A DNA stretch of 64,000 nucleotides from Desertibacillus haloalkaliphilus (GTDB lineage Bacteria; Bacillota; Bacilli; Bacillales; KJ1-10-99). This document shows positions 48,056 through 57,695 of this stretch, one piece after another. The DNA lies in NCBI RefSeq assembly GCF_019039105.1, contig NZ_JAHPIV010000001.1, positions 1-64,000 on the forward strand, in the 5' to 3' direction. The notes under the pieces were generated by a model that was not told the DNA's origin, did not search any database, and was given only the letters and a program-made list of their open reading frames with translations. Position 1 is the stretch's first letter, and each line of letters starts with the position of its first letter. The translations under genes were made by a program, and so were the position numbers.

Positions 48056-50131
48056 TTACTTAATAAGAGCATTGGTATCTACAATTAGGGCCACTTGACC
48101 ATTTCCTAATATCGTCGCGCCAGATATTGCAAATACATTTGTTAGGTAATTACCTAATGATTTTAGGACGATATCATGTTGCCCAATGAGAGACTCAACG
48201 ACAAGTCCGGCCACTTTTTCCCCTTTATTGACGATCACTAAGGAATAGAATTCTTCATCTTCCTCGTCTGTTGGAATCTCAAAAATATCTTTGAGGAACA
48301 CAAGAGGAACGACTTTCCCTCTAAAGTCAATCACTTTTTGATTATGAGCGCTATATACATCCTTCTTATTCACAATGGCAGTCTCAACAATCGAAGACAA
48401 AGGAATCGCATACTTTTCTTTTTGAATTTCAACAAGCATCACATCAATAATCGATAATGTTAACGGAAGTTGAATTGAAAAAACAGAACCCTTCCCTAGT
48501 ACAGAATCAACGGTAACGACACCACCTAATGATTCGAACGTAGAACGAACAACATCGAGACCAACGCCACGGCCAGATACGTCAGTTACTTTGTCAGCGG
48601 TACTAAAACCAGAGGCAAATAACAGCCCATAAATTTGTTGATCTGACATTTTACTTGCGTCATCTTCAGTAACGACACCATTATCTAACGCTTTCTTTAA
48701 GACCTTATTACGGTCAATCCCTGCACCATCATCTTCAATTTCAATAAAAACATTATTGCCACTGTGGTATGCCTTTAAGACGACTTTACCTTCTTCAGGC
48801 TTTCCAGCTTGACGGCGCTCATCAGGCGTCTCAATTCCATGATCAATCGAATTTCGAATCAAGTGAACGAGCGGATCACCGATTTCATCGATAATGGTTC
48901 GATCAAGCTCCGTCTCTGCACCGATAATTTCAAGATTCACTTTCTTCTTTAAGTCCTTTGAAAGGCTGCGTACCATTCGTGGGAAACGATTAAAAACCTG
49001 CTCAACAGGCATCATCCGCATATTTAAGATGATTTCCTGAAGATCACCCGAAATTCGACTCATCCGCTCAACCGTTTCATTAAGTTCGTTGTTTTTCAAT
49101 TCACTAGCAATTTGTTCAAGTCGTCCGCGATCGATCACGAGTTCCTCAAACAAGTTCATTAAGACATCAAGTCTTTCGATATTGACTCGAATCGTTTTGT
49201 TCATATCCGTTGGGGTACGTTTCTCTTGATTTTGTTTCGGTTGTTTCGTTGCTTGTGCTGGCTTTGCTTCTTCTTTGGAGGCCTCTTTTTCCTTTGGCTT
49301 CGTTTGTGGTTCAGTAAGCTCTTCTACCTCAAGGGCCTCTTTTTCAGAAGATTGTTTTTTTAATTGAGCAACATCAAGTTTATGTACATTAACATCAGTA
49401 ATTTCAGAGACTTTTCCAATTCTAGCGGCTATTTCATCAGCATCTGTCTTTGATAAGAATGTGACGACAAACTCCTCATCGAATTTTTCTTCCTCTAATT
49501 CTTCTACGGACGGAGTTGATTTAATAATTTCACCAATTTGCTCTAATACTTCAAAGACCATAAAGACTCGGGCAGCTTTAAGCATCGTCCTTTCATCAAG
49601 CGTGACTTTCACTTGATAAGCGGAATACCCTTGATCACTCGACTGCATAAGCACTGTCAGCTCAAACTGGTCATACGTCTCTGAAAAAGCGTCAGCAGGA
49701 GCAGATGGCTTGTCCTCACTAGCCGCTTCATTATCCTCCATAAGTGGTGATTCACCTTTTTCAATTTTTGCAAGTAAACTAATAACAGTCGAAACATCCC
49801 TTTTCCCATCACCACCGTTAGAGATATCAACGACCATTGCCTCTAAGTCATCAACAGCATTAAAAATAACATCGACAATGTCCGATGTAGCTTCTAGCTT
49901 TTGGTTACGAATTAAGTCCAATACATTTTCCATGTTATGTGTTAGGTTCGCTAAATCTTCGTAGCCCATCGTTGCTGCCATTCCTTTTAATGTATGGGCA
50001 GAACGAAAGATTTCACCAACAATGGAAAGGTCATCTGGTTGACTTTCTAATTTTAATAAGTTGTCATTTATCGCTTGTAAATGCTCCTGACTTTCATCAA
50101 TGAAAACATCTAAATATTCGGAAGTACTCAC
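48056..50131 (-). CDS. cheA: CheA chemotaxis histidine kinase
   Basis: About 691 residues. Hpt domain with the phosphorylated His46 (AHTLKG), a P2-like region, an acidic/Pro linker at about 270-320, dimerisation helices, HATPase_c (NSIDHGIE, DDGAGID, GRGVGLDVV) and a C-terminal CheW domain. The start is probably GTG 50131, with GAGGTG and a 9-base spacer; the GTG at 50143 overlaps that site. It is the first gene of the operon. It phosphorylates CheY. Confidence 0.9.
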   Translation of the reverse strand: MSTSEYLDVFIDESQEHLQAINDNLLKLESQPDDLSIVGEIFRSAHTLKGMAATMGYEDLANLTHNMENVLDLIRNQKLEATSDIVDVIFNAVDDLEAMVVDISNGGDGKRDVSTVISLLAKIEKGESPLMEDNEAASEDKPSAPADAFSETYDQFELTVLMQSSDQGYSAYQVKVTLDERTMLKAARVFMVFEVLEQIGEIIKSTPSVEELEEEKFDEEFVVTFLSKTDADEIAARIGKVSEITDVNVHKLDVAQLKKQSSEKEALEVEELTEPQTKPKEKEASKEEAKPAQATKQPKQNQEKRTPTDMNKTIRVNIERLDVLMNLFEELVIDRGRLEQIASELKNNELNETVERMSRISGDLQEIILNMRMMPVEQVFNRFPRMVRSLSKDLKKKVNLEIIGAETELDRTIIDEIGDPLVHLIRNSIDHGIETPDERRQAGKPEEGKVVLKAYHSGNNVFIEIEDDGAGIDRNKVLKKALDNGVVTEDDASKMSDQQIYGLLFASGFSTADKVTDVSGRGVGLDVVRSTFESLGGVVTVDSVLGKGSVFSIQLPLTLSIIDVMLVEIQKEKYAIPLSSIVETAIVNKKDVYSAHNQKVIDFRGKVVPLVFLKDIFEIPTDEEDEEFYSLVIVNKGEKVAGLVVESLIGQHDIVLKSLGNYLTNVFAISGATILGNGQVALIVDTNALIK

Positions 50132-50409
50132 GACCTTATTCACCTCAATATTTTACAAATCAAACGCTAAATCCCTAATGTTTACTATCTATTATAATAG
50201 CACATCTCACTAAAAATAAGTATTTTTTCATAGCGATTCGCAAAATTAACACAATACAGACTTTCTTACTACTAATATGTAAGGTCATTCGGTTCCTGTA
50301 ATAGAGACAATAATTACGCATCATGCTAACTTTTTAGAACCTACAAGGAACCGTTGCAATCTAAAGTAGAAACCTCATAATTAGTTACATAGACCCACAA
50401 CCAATCAAC

Positions 50410-50871
50410 CTACTCCCATTGCGTAAACCACTGTTCATACTCACTTGCATCTACATAACCGATGCGACCGACTTCTTGTCCATTTTCATAACGTACGACA
50501 GTCGGTGTTTCTGTAATATCAAAGGTTGCCCACCCGCCTTCAAATTCTAGTAAATTAAAGAGCTTCATATCAAGTCCCATCTCCTCAGCCATTGGGACAA
50601 TAATTGGAGATGTCTGCTCACATGCAGGGCATGTTGGACTGTAATAATAAATCGTCATCGATTCTTGTGCGTTTAAGCGCTCAATTAACTCATCGGGTAA
50701 GATAATATTTTCATAGATTGGATCATCAAGCTGATTTATCGTCGCTGAATGCAACGTTTCTTTCTCAAACGGATTTCCCTCCACTCGTTGTTCATTTTTT
50801 GTATTTGTCACAAATGCTAAAGCAGCAAAAAGGACAATGATAACACCTAAAAAAATCACTATTTTTTTCAT
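50410..50871 (-). CDS. Membrane-anchored thioredoxin-like protein
   Basis: 153 residues. An N-terminal membrane anchor (about 4-21) is followed by a thioredoxin fold with CPAC (C81, C84) and a cis-Pro in TPTVVRY. It acts outside the membrane as a disulfide partner of the preceding BdbC-like protein. The gene overlaps bdbC by 4 bases (ATGA). Confidence 0.85.
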   Translation of the reverse strand: MKKIVIFLGVIIVLFAALAFVTNTKNEQRVEGNPFEKETLHSATINQLDDPIYENIILPDELIERLNAQESMTIYYYSPTCPACEQTSPIIVPMAEEMGLDMKLFNLLEFEGGWATFDITETPTVVRYENGQEVGRIGYVDASEYEQWFTQWE

Positions 50872-51308
50872 GATTTACGAATCTCCTTTTTTACGTTTAT
50901 TAAAAGTACGACATGAATAATAAAAATAACAATAAAAGCAACCAACGACAAAAATGGGATCGTGATAAAACCAAACCAATTGATATATTCAAAGGTACAA
51001 GGAATTAATCCACAAGAATCATCTGTGCCGATCGTTGAGACTTTTTGTTGAAGATAATGATAGAAAGCAATGCATGCACCTATAAATGATAAGACAGAAA
51101 CGTAAATCGATTGCATCATATCCTTTCTTATCACCGCAATCGCTAAAATGATCGCAAGCGGGTACATAAAAATTCGCTGAACCCAACAAAGTTCACATGG
51201 CGTAAAGCGCATGACCTCTGAAAAATAAAGACTACCAGCTGTGGCTACAACGGCAATTGCCCACGAGATAAAAAGTAACCCTTCCATTTTTTTATTTGCA
51301 TTCATCAC
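50868..51308 (-). CDS. bdbC: DsbB-like disulfide oxidoreductase, BdbC
   Basis: 146 residues, four membrane segments. Two Cys pairs, CELC (C38, C41) and C99 and C104, pass electrons from the thioredoxin-like partner to quinone. The start GTG 51308 has GGAGG with a 7-base spacer. Pairs like this make disulfides in secreted and competence proteins (BdbC/BdbD); here the partner is thioredoxin-like. Confidence 0.85.
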   Translation of the reverse strand: MMNANKKMEGLLFISWAIAVVATAGSLYFSEVMRFTPCELCWVQRIFMYPLAIILAIAVIRKDMMQSIYVSVLSFIGACIAFYHYLQQKVSTIGTDDSCGLIPCTFEYINWFGFITIPFLSLVAFIVIFIIHVVLLINVKKEIRKS

Positions 51309-51379
51309 TGATCGGCCTCCATCTTTATCTATTTTATTGCTTCGTTTCCTTTGGAAGGAAGACCACCCTAGGTCAGGCG

Positions 51380-53071
51380 CTAGCGATCGTGTCGTCGTTT
51401 TACAAATGAATCATATTCGCTTTCCGCAAGCGGTTTACTATAATAATAGCCCTGCACTACATCACAGCTATGTTTCATCAAAAAGTCCAATTGTTCCTTT
51501 GTTTCCACACCTTCTGCGACGACTTGCAATTTGAGAGTATGGCCTAAGTTAATAATCATCGGAATAATTGCTTCATTATTAGTGCTCATACCAATGCCAT
51601 CAATAAATGATTTATCAATTTTCAACTCATCAATTGGGAATATACTTAAATATTGCAAAGAGCTATAGCCGGTACCAAAGTCATCAAGACTAATCGTAAT
51701 ACCTAACTGTTTTAACTCATTTAAAATTCTAAGTGTCCGATTAAGATCAATCGTTACACTCTCGGTAATTTCTAAATCTAGTAAGTGCGGTGGAATTCCA
51801 GTTTCGTCGATAATCTCAGCAACGCGTTCAACAATATTTTTTTGCATAAATTGACGCAATGAGAGATTCACTGAGATTGGTATTTCCGGATATCCTTCAT
51901 CAATCCATCGTTTTTTTTGCTTACAGGCCTGACGTAATATCCATTCACCGATAGGGACAATTAACCCCGTCTCCTCTGCAATCGGAATGAATTTAGCTGG
52001 TGGTACGAGACCGTTATTAGGGTGATGCCACCTGACTAGCACCTCTACACCAGTCAGCGCTTTCGTGCGTGTGTCAAATTGCGGTTGATAATAAAGCTCA
52101 AATTCCTCGCGTTCAAGCGCCTTCCTCAAGTCGTTCTCTACTTGAAACCATTCATTGAAACCACGATTCATTTCTGCTGAATACAATTGTATACGTTCAG
52201 CACCGTTTGCCTTCGCTCGGTACATCGCTGCATCCGCGCATTTAATTAATGTTTCTGCATTGGTTCCGTTTTGAGGTAAGGCAGCAATTCCAATGCTCGA
52301 TGTTAATGTGAACTCATACCCCTCAATATCAAGTGGCAGACTAATGACATCGCGAATTGATTCAGCCACAGCAAATGCCTCGTCGAGGTGGTCCATTTGG
52401 GGGATTAACAAGATAAATTCGTCTCCCCCCATGCGTCCAAGGAACTCACTGTTACAGAGACATTCATTGATACGTTTCGTAATTTCCGTTAAGGCAAGGT
52501 CACCAAGCACATGCCCTAGCGTGTCATTAATCACTTTAAAACGGTCAATATCAACGAACAGAACGGCTAATTGTTCTTCGGTTTGAATTGCTGCTTCGAT
52601 TGACTGTTCGAGACGCTCAATAAATAAGCGCCGGTTCGGTAACTCCGTTAAAACATCATCGCCAGTGCGGTTGATCATTTGCCCCTCTTTCGATGTTTCT
52701 AGAGACATATATTTCACGACCGTATAGACTGCAGTGACATCCGTGCCTTTAGTAATCGGCACAAACGTTATTTCAACAGTAACCTGATGTGCGGCGACAA
52801 CGAGCTGTGCAGAGACTTGTTGCGACTTACCTCCTGACAGCTTCGAAAAAGCCGCCTGGACTTGTTCTTTGTCCTTATCCGCCACCCACTGGTCAAATGG
52901 AGCTCCGGTCAAGGTCGCTTGAGTTTTCATTAAACGTTTCCATTGATGATTAACAGCGATAACACGCCTCTTCGGATTAAGTAAAAGCACAGCATCTATA
53001 TGGGCTTCACTTATCTTTCTAAACCACTGAAACTGATGTTCTTCATCTCTTTGTTCCCTCATGACTCCCAC
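51380..53071 (-). CDS. PAS-GGDEF-EAL protein (c-di-GMP turnover)
   Basis: 563 residues. An N-terminal PAS-like region (about 15-125), then GGDEF (RMGGDEF; the I-site position is CNSE, so no feedback site), then EAL with EVLVRW, N in [29 protein letters not shown] and AEGVET. All catalytic positions of the EAL domain appear intact, so net phosphodiesterase activity is possible. Start GTG 53071 has a weak ribosome site. The end is 71 bases before bdbC. Confidence 0.85.
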   Translation of the reverse strand: MGVMREQRDEEHQFQWFRKISEAHIDAVLLLNPKRRVIAVNHQWKRLMKTQATLTGAPFDQWVADKDKEQVQAAFSKLSGGKSQQVSAQLVVAAHQVTVEITFVPITKGTDVTAVYTVVKYMSLETSKEGQMINRTGDDVLTELPNRRLFIERLEQSIEAAIQTEEQLAVLFVDIDRFKVINDTLGHVLGDLALTEITKRINECLCNSEFLGRMGGDEFILLIPQMDHLDEAFAVAESIRDVISLPLDIEGYEFTLTSSIGIAALPQNGTNAETLIKCADAAMYRAKANGAERIQLYSAEMNRGFNEWFQVENDLRKALEREEFELYYQPQFDTRTKALTGVEVLVRWHHPNNGLVPPAKFIPIAEETGLIVPIGEWILRQACKQKKRWIDEGYPEIPISVNLSLRQFMQKNIVERVAEIIDETGIPPHLLDLEITESVTIDLNRTLRILNELKQLGITISLDDFGTGYSSLQYLSIFPIDELKIDKSFIDGIGMSTNNEAIIPMIINLGHTLKLQVVAEGVETKEQLDFLMKHSCDVVQGYYYSKPLAESEYDSFVKRRHDR

Positions 53072-53177
53072 AACTTTCTTCAGTAATTTTGCTACTAATA
53101 TTCTTATATTTTAACATAAACTTTCTTGAGAATATCACTTGACCGTTCTTGTTTTTGTTTTAAATTTTCAGAATATA

Positions 53178-53206
53178 TTGACTTTTAATTCGTTTTTGTA
53201 TAGACT
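53178..53206 (+). promoter_or_regulatory. Promoter of the SDR gene
   Basis: TTGACT (53178-53183), 17-base spacer, TAGACT (53201-53206), 36 bases before the start codon. Confidence 0.6.
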
Positions 53207-53242
53207 AGAGAACATATCACTAAAGTAAAGGAGATGAAAGCA

Positions 53243-53935
53243 TTGAGAAATCAAGTGGTTATCATTACCGGGGCTGCATCTGGCCTTGGAAAAGAGACAG
53301 CAATCGAATTCGTTAAAGCAGGCGCACAGGTTGCTATCTGCGGTCGCAGCAGCGAAAACATCAAAGCTGTCGAAAGCGAACTGCTGGACATTTGCCACCC
53401 AAATCGTGTGCTAGCTATGCGCGCTGATGTATCAACTGAAGAAGATGTTCAACAATTTGTCAATGCTACGATCTCCAAATTCGGACGTATTGACACCCTC
53501 ATCAACAATGCAGCAATCTTTGAAAATTACAGCATTGTCGATAGTTCCATTGATTCCTGGTACCATCATATCGATAACAATGTGACAAGTGCCTTTTTAA
53601 TGATGAGAGAATGTATCCCATTCATGCGAGAGAATAAGTTCGGTCGAATTATTAGCATTACTTCCGAATTAGCTAGGCATGGGGCAGCTGGGTTTGGTGC
53701 CTACAGTGCCAGCAAAGCAGCTCTCGAGACGTTAACCTCTTCTGTAAATGACGAGGAATATCATAACGGGATTTCAACAATACTTTTTAATCCTGGCGTC
53801 ATGAAAACTGGGCTCCATTCATATGGAGAAGATCCAAAGACAATCGCCCCAGCACTTGTTCGTCTAGCCTATAGTAATAAAGACCACTCTGATAGAGTTG
53901 TTACGATCGATGACTTGCAAGTTCTAGAGGCATAA
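53243..53935 (+). CDS. Short-chain dehydrogenase/reductase
   Basis: 230-residue SDR: cofactor motif TGAASGLG, LINNAAIF, catalytic Ser in ISITSELAR and YSASK. No substrate hint. I choose TTG 53243 because AAAGGAG lies 9 bases upstream; ATG 53234 abuts that site directly. Monocistronic. Confidence 0.8.
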   Translation: MRNQVVIITGAASGLGKETAIEFVKAGAQVAICGRSSENIKAVESELLDICHPNRVLAMRADVSTEEDVQQFVNATISKFGRIDTLINNAAIFENYSIVDSSIDSWYHHIDNNVTSAFLMMRECIPFMRENKFGRIISITSELARHGAAGFGAYSASKAALETLTSSVNDEEYHNGISTILFNPGVMKTGLHSYGEDPKTIAPALVRLAYSNKDHSDRVVTIDDLQVLEA

Positions 53936-53973
53936 TCATATAGCAACTTCTTTTTCATATCAGATAAAAAAAA

Positions 53974-53995
53974 CACAGAGCAATTTTGCTCTGTG
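53974..53995. terminator. Bidirectional terminator
   Basis: Perfect 9-bp stem cacagagca / tgctctgtg with a 4-base loop, flanked by A-run and T-run. Confidence 0.9.
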
Positions 53996-54003
53996 CTTTT
54001 TTA

Positions 54004-54369
54004 TTAAAAGTAAATCACTCTAAATCCAAGTAAGACGACAATGATTAACGAAACAATGAGTTGAATCCAATAGTATGTCGTTTGCTTACTATCAAGCACA
54101 CCTTTTTGAGTTCGTACTAATAAAATTTCCATCACATAAATTAACCATAAACCGATAACAGCTTTAATCGAAAAGTTCAGTGGAAAACCAAGTTGGAAGA
54201 GCATACCAAGCCCTGAAACGACCATAATCACATAAAACAGGCGTAAAATCATATGGGTAATTTTTTGACCTTTTGCCTTACCCGCTCTTAATAATATGTA
54301 ACTAATGATAAATAAAAGTACGAGCAGTGCCCAAGATCCAATATGGGACTGATAAAAAATATTGTACAC
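54004..54369 (-). CDS. yisL: YisL-family membrane protein
   Basis: 121 residues with four hydrophobic segments, DUF1516/YisL family, of unknown function. Characteristic pattern: YQSHIGSWALLVLLFIISY and THMILRLFYVIMVVSGLGM. The start GTG 54369 has GGAGG with an 8-base spacer. Convergent with the SDR gene. Confidence 0.8.
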   Translation of the reverse strand: MYNIFYQSHIGSWALLVLLFIISYILLRAGKAKGQKITHMILRLFYVIMVVSGLGMLFQLGFPLNFSIKAVIGLWLIYVMEILLVRTQKGVLDSKQTTYYWIQLIVSLIIVVLLGFRVIYF

Positions 54370-54472
54370 AGTTAGTTCCTCCTACAGGATTATAGTTTGT
54401 CCGTATTCATTATAATATAACTGCGGTTAGATACAAAACAATAAGGCCAACGTTTACAAATTGTTCACCGTA

Positions 54473-55174
54473 TTATTCAAAACGAATGACATCATGTGGA
54501 GTAATGATCCCTAACAACGGATCATTTCGATCACCACTTTCAGTTATAAGTACAGCATGTAAGCGTGTCATCTTCATATCCATTTGACGAACAAAATGTT
54601 CCTTTACCTCATAGAGGTTTTCATTCTGACTAACAAAGATTACATGATTAATATGTTTTTCAAAAGCCATCACATCTAATAAACGCACATCCATGAGATT
54701 GGGGCATTCAACTAACTGGTTGGCTAACCACTTGGCAATGCCGCTTTCTGTCAACAATCCATAAAACCCTTGATGATCATAGATTGGAAATTGTGTATAT
54801 AAGCGTTGATTAATGATATCTAGAACAACCATTAATGGGTCATTGACATGAAAGGTAGCAACCTTACATGCAAAGCTTGGAATCACTTTTTTTGGTTTTG
54901 TTAGTTCTTTACCGATAAATTCAATGTCTTCAACAACTTCGCTATGTGGTTCAGCGATAATAAAGCCAGGGTCAACACGTTCATGAACGATCGCATTCCG
55001 AAGTTCGGCATACTTTTTTAAATCACCTTCAAATTTTTCAACAATTGGGTTACGCTTTTTTGCGATATCGACAACCTTTATAAACGAATAATGGCGATGC
55101 AACTGCAACTGTTTTTTTAATGTTTGTTCAATCGTATTAAATGCGGCAAGAAACCGTTCAGCATTTGAACTCAC
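54473..55174 (-). CDS. HEPN-like / CBS-domain fusion protein
   Basis: 233 residues. The N-terminal about 75 residues are helical and carry RNAIVH (R59, N60, H64), which matches the RX4-6H motif of HEPN domains, including the polar residue after Arg. The C-terminal part (about 96-233) is a CBS pair (KVIPSFACKVATFHVNDPLMVVLDIINQRLYTQFPIYDHQGFYGLLTE, then a second repeat ending LLGIITPHDVIRF). CBS modules sense nucleotides. The call of HEPN rests on one motif and helical layout. GTG 55174 has GGGAG with an 8-base spacer. Confidence 0.6.
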   Translation of the reverse strand: MSSNAERFLAAFNTIEQTLKKQLQLHRHYSFIKVVDIAKKRNPIVEKFEGDLKKYAELRNAIVHERVDPGFIIAEPHSEVVEDIEFIGKELTKPKKVIPSFACKVATFHVNDPLMVVLDIINQRLYTQFPIYDHQGFYGLLTESGIAKWLANQLVECPNLMDVRLLDVMAFEKHINHVIFVSQNENLYEVKEHFVRQMDMKMTRLHAVLITESGDRNDPLLGIITPHDVIRFE

Positions 55175-55237
55175 TCATCTCACTCCCTAGGTGTACACTC
55201 AAGTTTGGTGACGTATATCTATTCTTTATCAATAGAA

Positions 55238-55272
55238 AAAACCCTTTTTACAATTAAAATCAAAAGGGTTTT
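55238..55272 (-). terminator. Terminator of the pst-phoU operon
   Basis: Stem aaaaccctttt / aaaagggtttt, 21 bases past the phoU stop, with T-run on the minus strand. Confidence 0.85.
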
Positions 55273-55293
55273 CAAGACTTATGAGACTAGCTA

Positions 55294-55959
55294 TTAATTC
55301 AAGTCAAAGTGCTGTCCGTTTGCTTCATAGACAATCCATTCTGCTATATTTGTTGCATAATCGGCAATCCGTTCAAGGTAGCGCCCAATGAAGGCGAGAT
55401 GAACCATTTCCTTTGTCTGTTGTGGCTCGGTTGATTGAAAAAACAAGCCTTTAATAAACTCACCATATTTTTGATCAACGTGATCATCGAGTGCTGCAAT
55501 TTTTTGTGCTTGTAAAACATCACCCTGCTCATAGCCATCAAGAGCGCGCGAATACATTACTTTGGTATCCTCTCCAATTGCATATAATTGTTTATACCAT
55601 TCCTCATGACCCTTCGACCTCTCTAGTCTCTTTGACGTTTTTGCAAGATCAACAGCTAAATCAGCGATACGCTCAAGGTCACTAGCCATTTTTAAAGCAA
55701 CGATTAATGTTCGTAAATCAGTTGCTACAGGCTGTTGTTTTGCAATCATCAATGTGACCGTATCATTTATCGCTAACTCTAATTGGTTAATCTTATCATC
55801 ATTTTTAATCACGGCATCCAATTGTTCCTTATCATTCGTTTGAAATGCAGCTAACACTTCTGTTAGTGCCTCACCGACTTTACTCCCCATGTCAACAATA
55901 CTCATTTTCACTTGATGAAGTTCAGAATCATAGCTTTTGCGAATATTCATTCCCATCAA
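55294..55959 (-). CDS. phoU: PhoU phosphate regulator
   Basis: 221 residues, two helical repeats with the PhoU metal motif pattern (DLERIADLAVDLAKT and YLERIADYATNIAEW). It modulates the Pst transporter and phosphate signalling. Start TTG 55959 is 9 bases past GGAAGG, ATG 55956 and 55950 are alternatives. It follows pstB directly. B. subtilis lacks phoU in its pst operon, so this layout is like that of other Bacillaceae. Confidence 0.9.
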   Translation of the reverse strand: MMGMNIRKSYDSELHQVKMSIVDMGSKVGEALTEVLAAFQTNDKEQLDAVIKNDDKINQLELAINDTVTLMIAKQQPVATDLRTLIVALKMASDLERIADLAVDLAKTSKRLERSKGHEEWYKQLYAIGEDTKVMYSRALDGYEQGDVLQAQKIAALDDHVDQKYGEFIKGLFFQSTEPQQTKEMVHLAFIGRYLERIADYATNIAEWIVYEANGQHFDLN

Positions 55960-56790
55960 TTAACCAAACCTTCCAGTAATGTAGTCTTCTGTACGTTTAT
56001 CTGATGGATTAGAGAATATTTTACTTGTTTCCTCATACTCAATCACTTCCCCATTAAGGAAAAACGCCGTCTTATCAGAAATTCGTGCCGCCTGTTGCAT
56101 ATTATGAGTCACAATGACAATACTATAGTCTTTTTTAAGATTTTGTACGAGCTCTTCTACCTTTAAGGTTGAAACAGGATCAAGAGCTGAAGTCGGTTCA
56201 TCCATTAAGATGACATCGGGTTCAATCGCTAAACAACGCGCAATGCATAAACGTTGTTGCTGACCACCCGACAACCCGTACGCATTCTCATGGAGTCGGT
56301 CCTTGACTTCATCCCAGATCGCAGCCCCTCTTAAGCTTGTTTCAACGATCTCATGTAAAACCTTTTTGTTTCTAATTCCATGAATTTTTGGTCCATATGC
56401 AACATTTTCAAAAATTGATTTAGGAAATGGGTTCGGCTTTTGAAACACCATACCTACTCGAGTACGTAGATCTTCTACTTGATAAGATTTATCAAAAATA
56501 TTTTGACCTCGATATAAGATCTCTCCAGAAATTCGAACACTTGGTACCAATTCAACCATGCGATTTAATGTTTTAATATAAGTAGACTTTCCACAACCTG
56601 ATGGGCCAATAATCGCTGTTACTTCATTTTCACGAATCGGTAGGTTAATATTTTTTAATGCCTGGTCCTCACCATACCATAGGTTTAAATCCTTTGTATG
56701 ATAGATGACTTTTTTCGTTGCTGAAACTTGGTTTCTTTCAGTTTCATCTTCCTTAACCATTTCTTCTTGTTTAAGCATCGTTACCGCCAT
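55960..56790 (-). CDS. pstB: PstB phosphate ABC transporter ATPase
   Basis: 276 residues. Walker [10 protein letters not shown], signature LSGGQQQRL, Walker B VILMDEP. The N-terminal about 30 residues are a polar extension. ATG 56790 has GGAG with an 8-base spacer; GTG 56799 lacks one. Only one pstB copy is present (B. subtilis has two). Confidence 0.95.
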   Translation of the reverse strand: MAVTMLKQEEMVKEDETERNQVSATKKVIYHTKDLNLWYGEDQALKNINLPIRENEVTAIIGPSGCGKSTYIKTLNRMVELVPSVRISGEILYRGQNIFDKSYQVEDLRTRVGMVFQKPNPFPKSIFENVAYGPKIHGIRNKKVLHEIVETSLRGAAIWDEVKDRLHENAYGLSGGQQQRLCIARCLAIEPDVILMDEPTSALDPVSTLKVEELVQNLKKDYSIVIVTHNMQQAARISDKTAFFLNGEVIEYEETSKIFSNPSDKRTEDYITGRFG

Positions 56791-56808
56791 GATTATCACT
56801 CCATCCCT

Positions 56809-57693
56809 TTAGAATCGTTTTTGAAACTTATTTCTGATCAAAATCGCAATTGAATTCATCGTAAACAAAACAACGAGTAAGACAAGAATCGTTGCAGCTG
56901 CAAGGTTTGCATATTCTGCAACAAGCGCTGAATCAATCGTCCAATAATAGATTTGCATCGGTAAGACTGTAAACCGATCTAGGATATCTCCTGGAAACGG
57001 AATTAATAATGCAGGAATTCCAAGAACAACCAGCGGTGCGGTTTCACCAATCGCTCGGGATAATGATAGAATCAGCCCGGTTAAAATTCCAGCCAGTGAT
57101 GCAGGTAAGACAACGTTTTTCACCGTTTGCCATTTTGTTGCTCCCATTGCATAAGATGCTTCCCGCAAGTATTGCGGAACGGCTCGAATCGCCTCTTGGC
57201 TTGCAACAACGACAATCGGAAGAACTAATAATGACATCGTTAATCCACCGGCTAACACAACTGATCCTAAATCAAAATTCCGTACAAAGATCGTTAAACC
57301 TAATATTCCAAAGACAACGGAAGGTACACCCGCTAAATTCGAAATGTTCGTTTGAATAAATGATCGTACTTTTCCTTTTTTTGCATACTCTTCTAAATAA
57401 ATCGCTGTTCCAACACCTAAAAACATTGTAACTGGTGCGACAACAGCCATTAACCATAACGTACCAAGAATCGCTCCCATAATTCCTGCCTTATTAGGAT
57501 CGTTTGAGAATTTACCTGTTAGAAAATTCATATCGATCCAGCCAAAACTCTGAATGAATACCTGACCGATCAGAATGACTAAAATCACGAGTCCGAATAA
57601 AGCAGAAAGAAGAAATAAAGATTTCGCTAGTTTATTGATCAATACACGACTGTTCATTTTCTTTTGTACTTGTTCGATGTCAACATATTTCAT
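56809..57693 (-). CDS. pstA: PstA phosphate permease
   Basis: 294 residues, six membrane segments, binding-protein-dependent permease motif EAIRAVPQYLREASYAMGATKW. ATG 57693 has GGAGG with a 10-base spacer and lies 2 bases after pstC. Confidence 0.95.
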   Translation of the reverse strand: MKYVDIEQVQKKMNSRVLINKLAKSLFLLSALFGLVILVILIGQVFIQSFGWIDMNFLTGKFSNDPNKAGIMGAILGTLWLMAVVAPVTMFLGVGTAIYLEEYAKKGKVRSFIQTNISNLAGVPSVVFGILGLTIFVRNFDLGSVVLAGGLTMSLLVLPIVVVASQEAIRAVPQYLREASYAMGATKWQTVKNVVLPASLAGILTGLILSLSRAIGETAPLVVLGIPALLIPFPGDILDRFTVLPMQIYYWTIDSALVAEYANLAAATILVLLVVLFTMNSIAILIRNKFQKRF

Positions 57694-57695
57694 CC

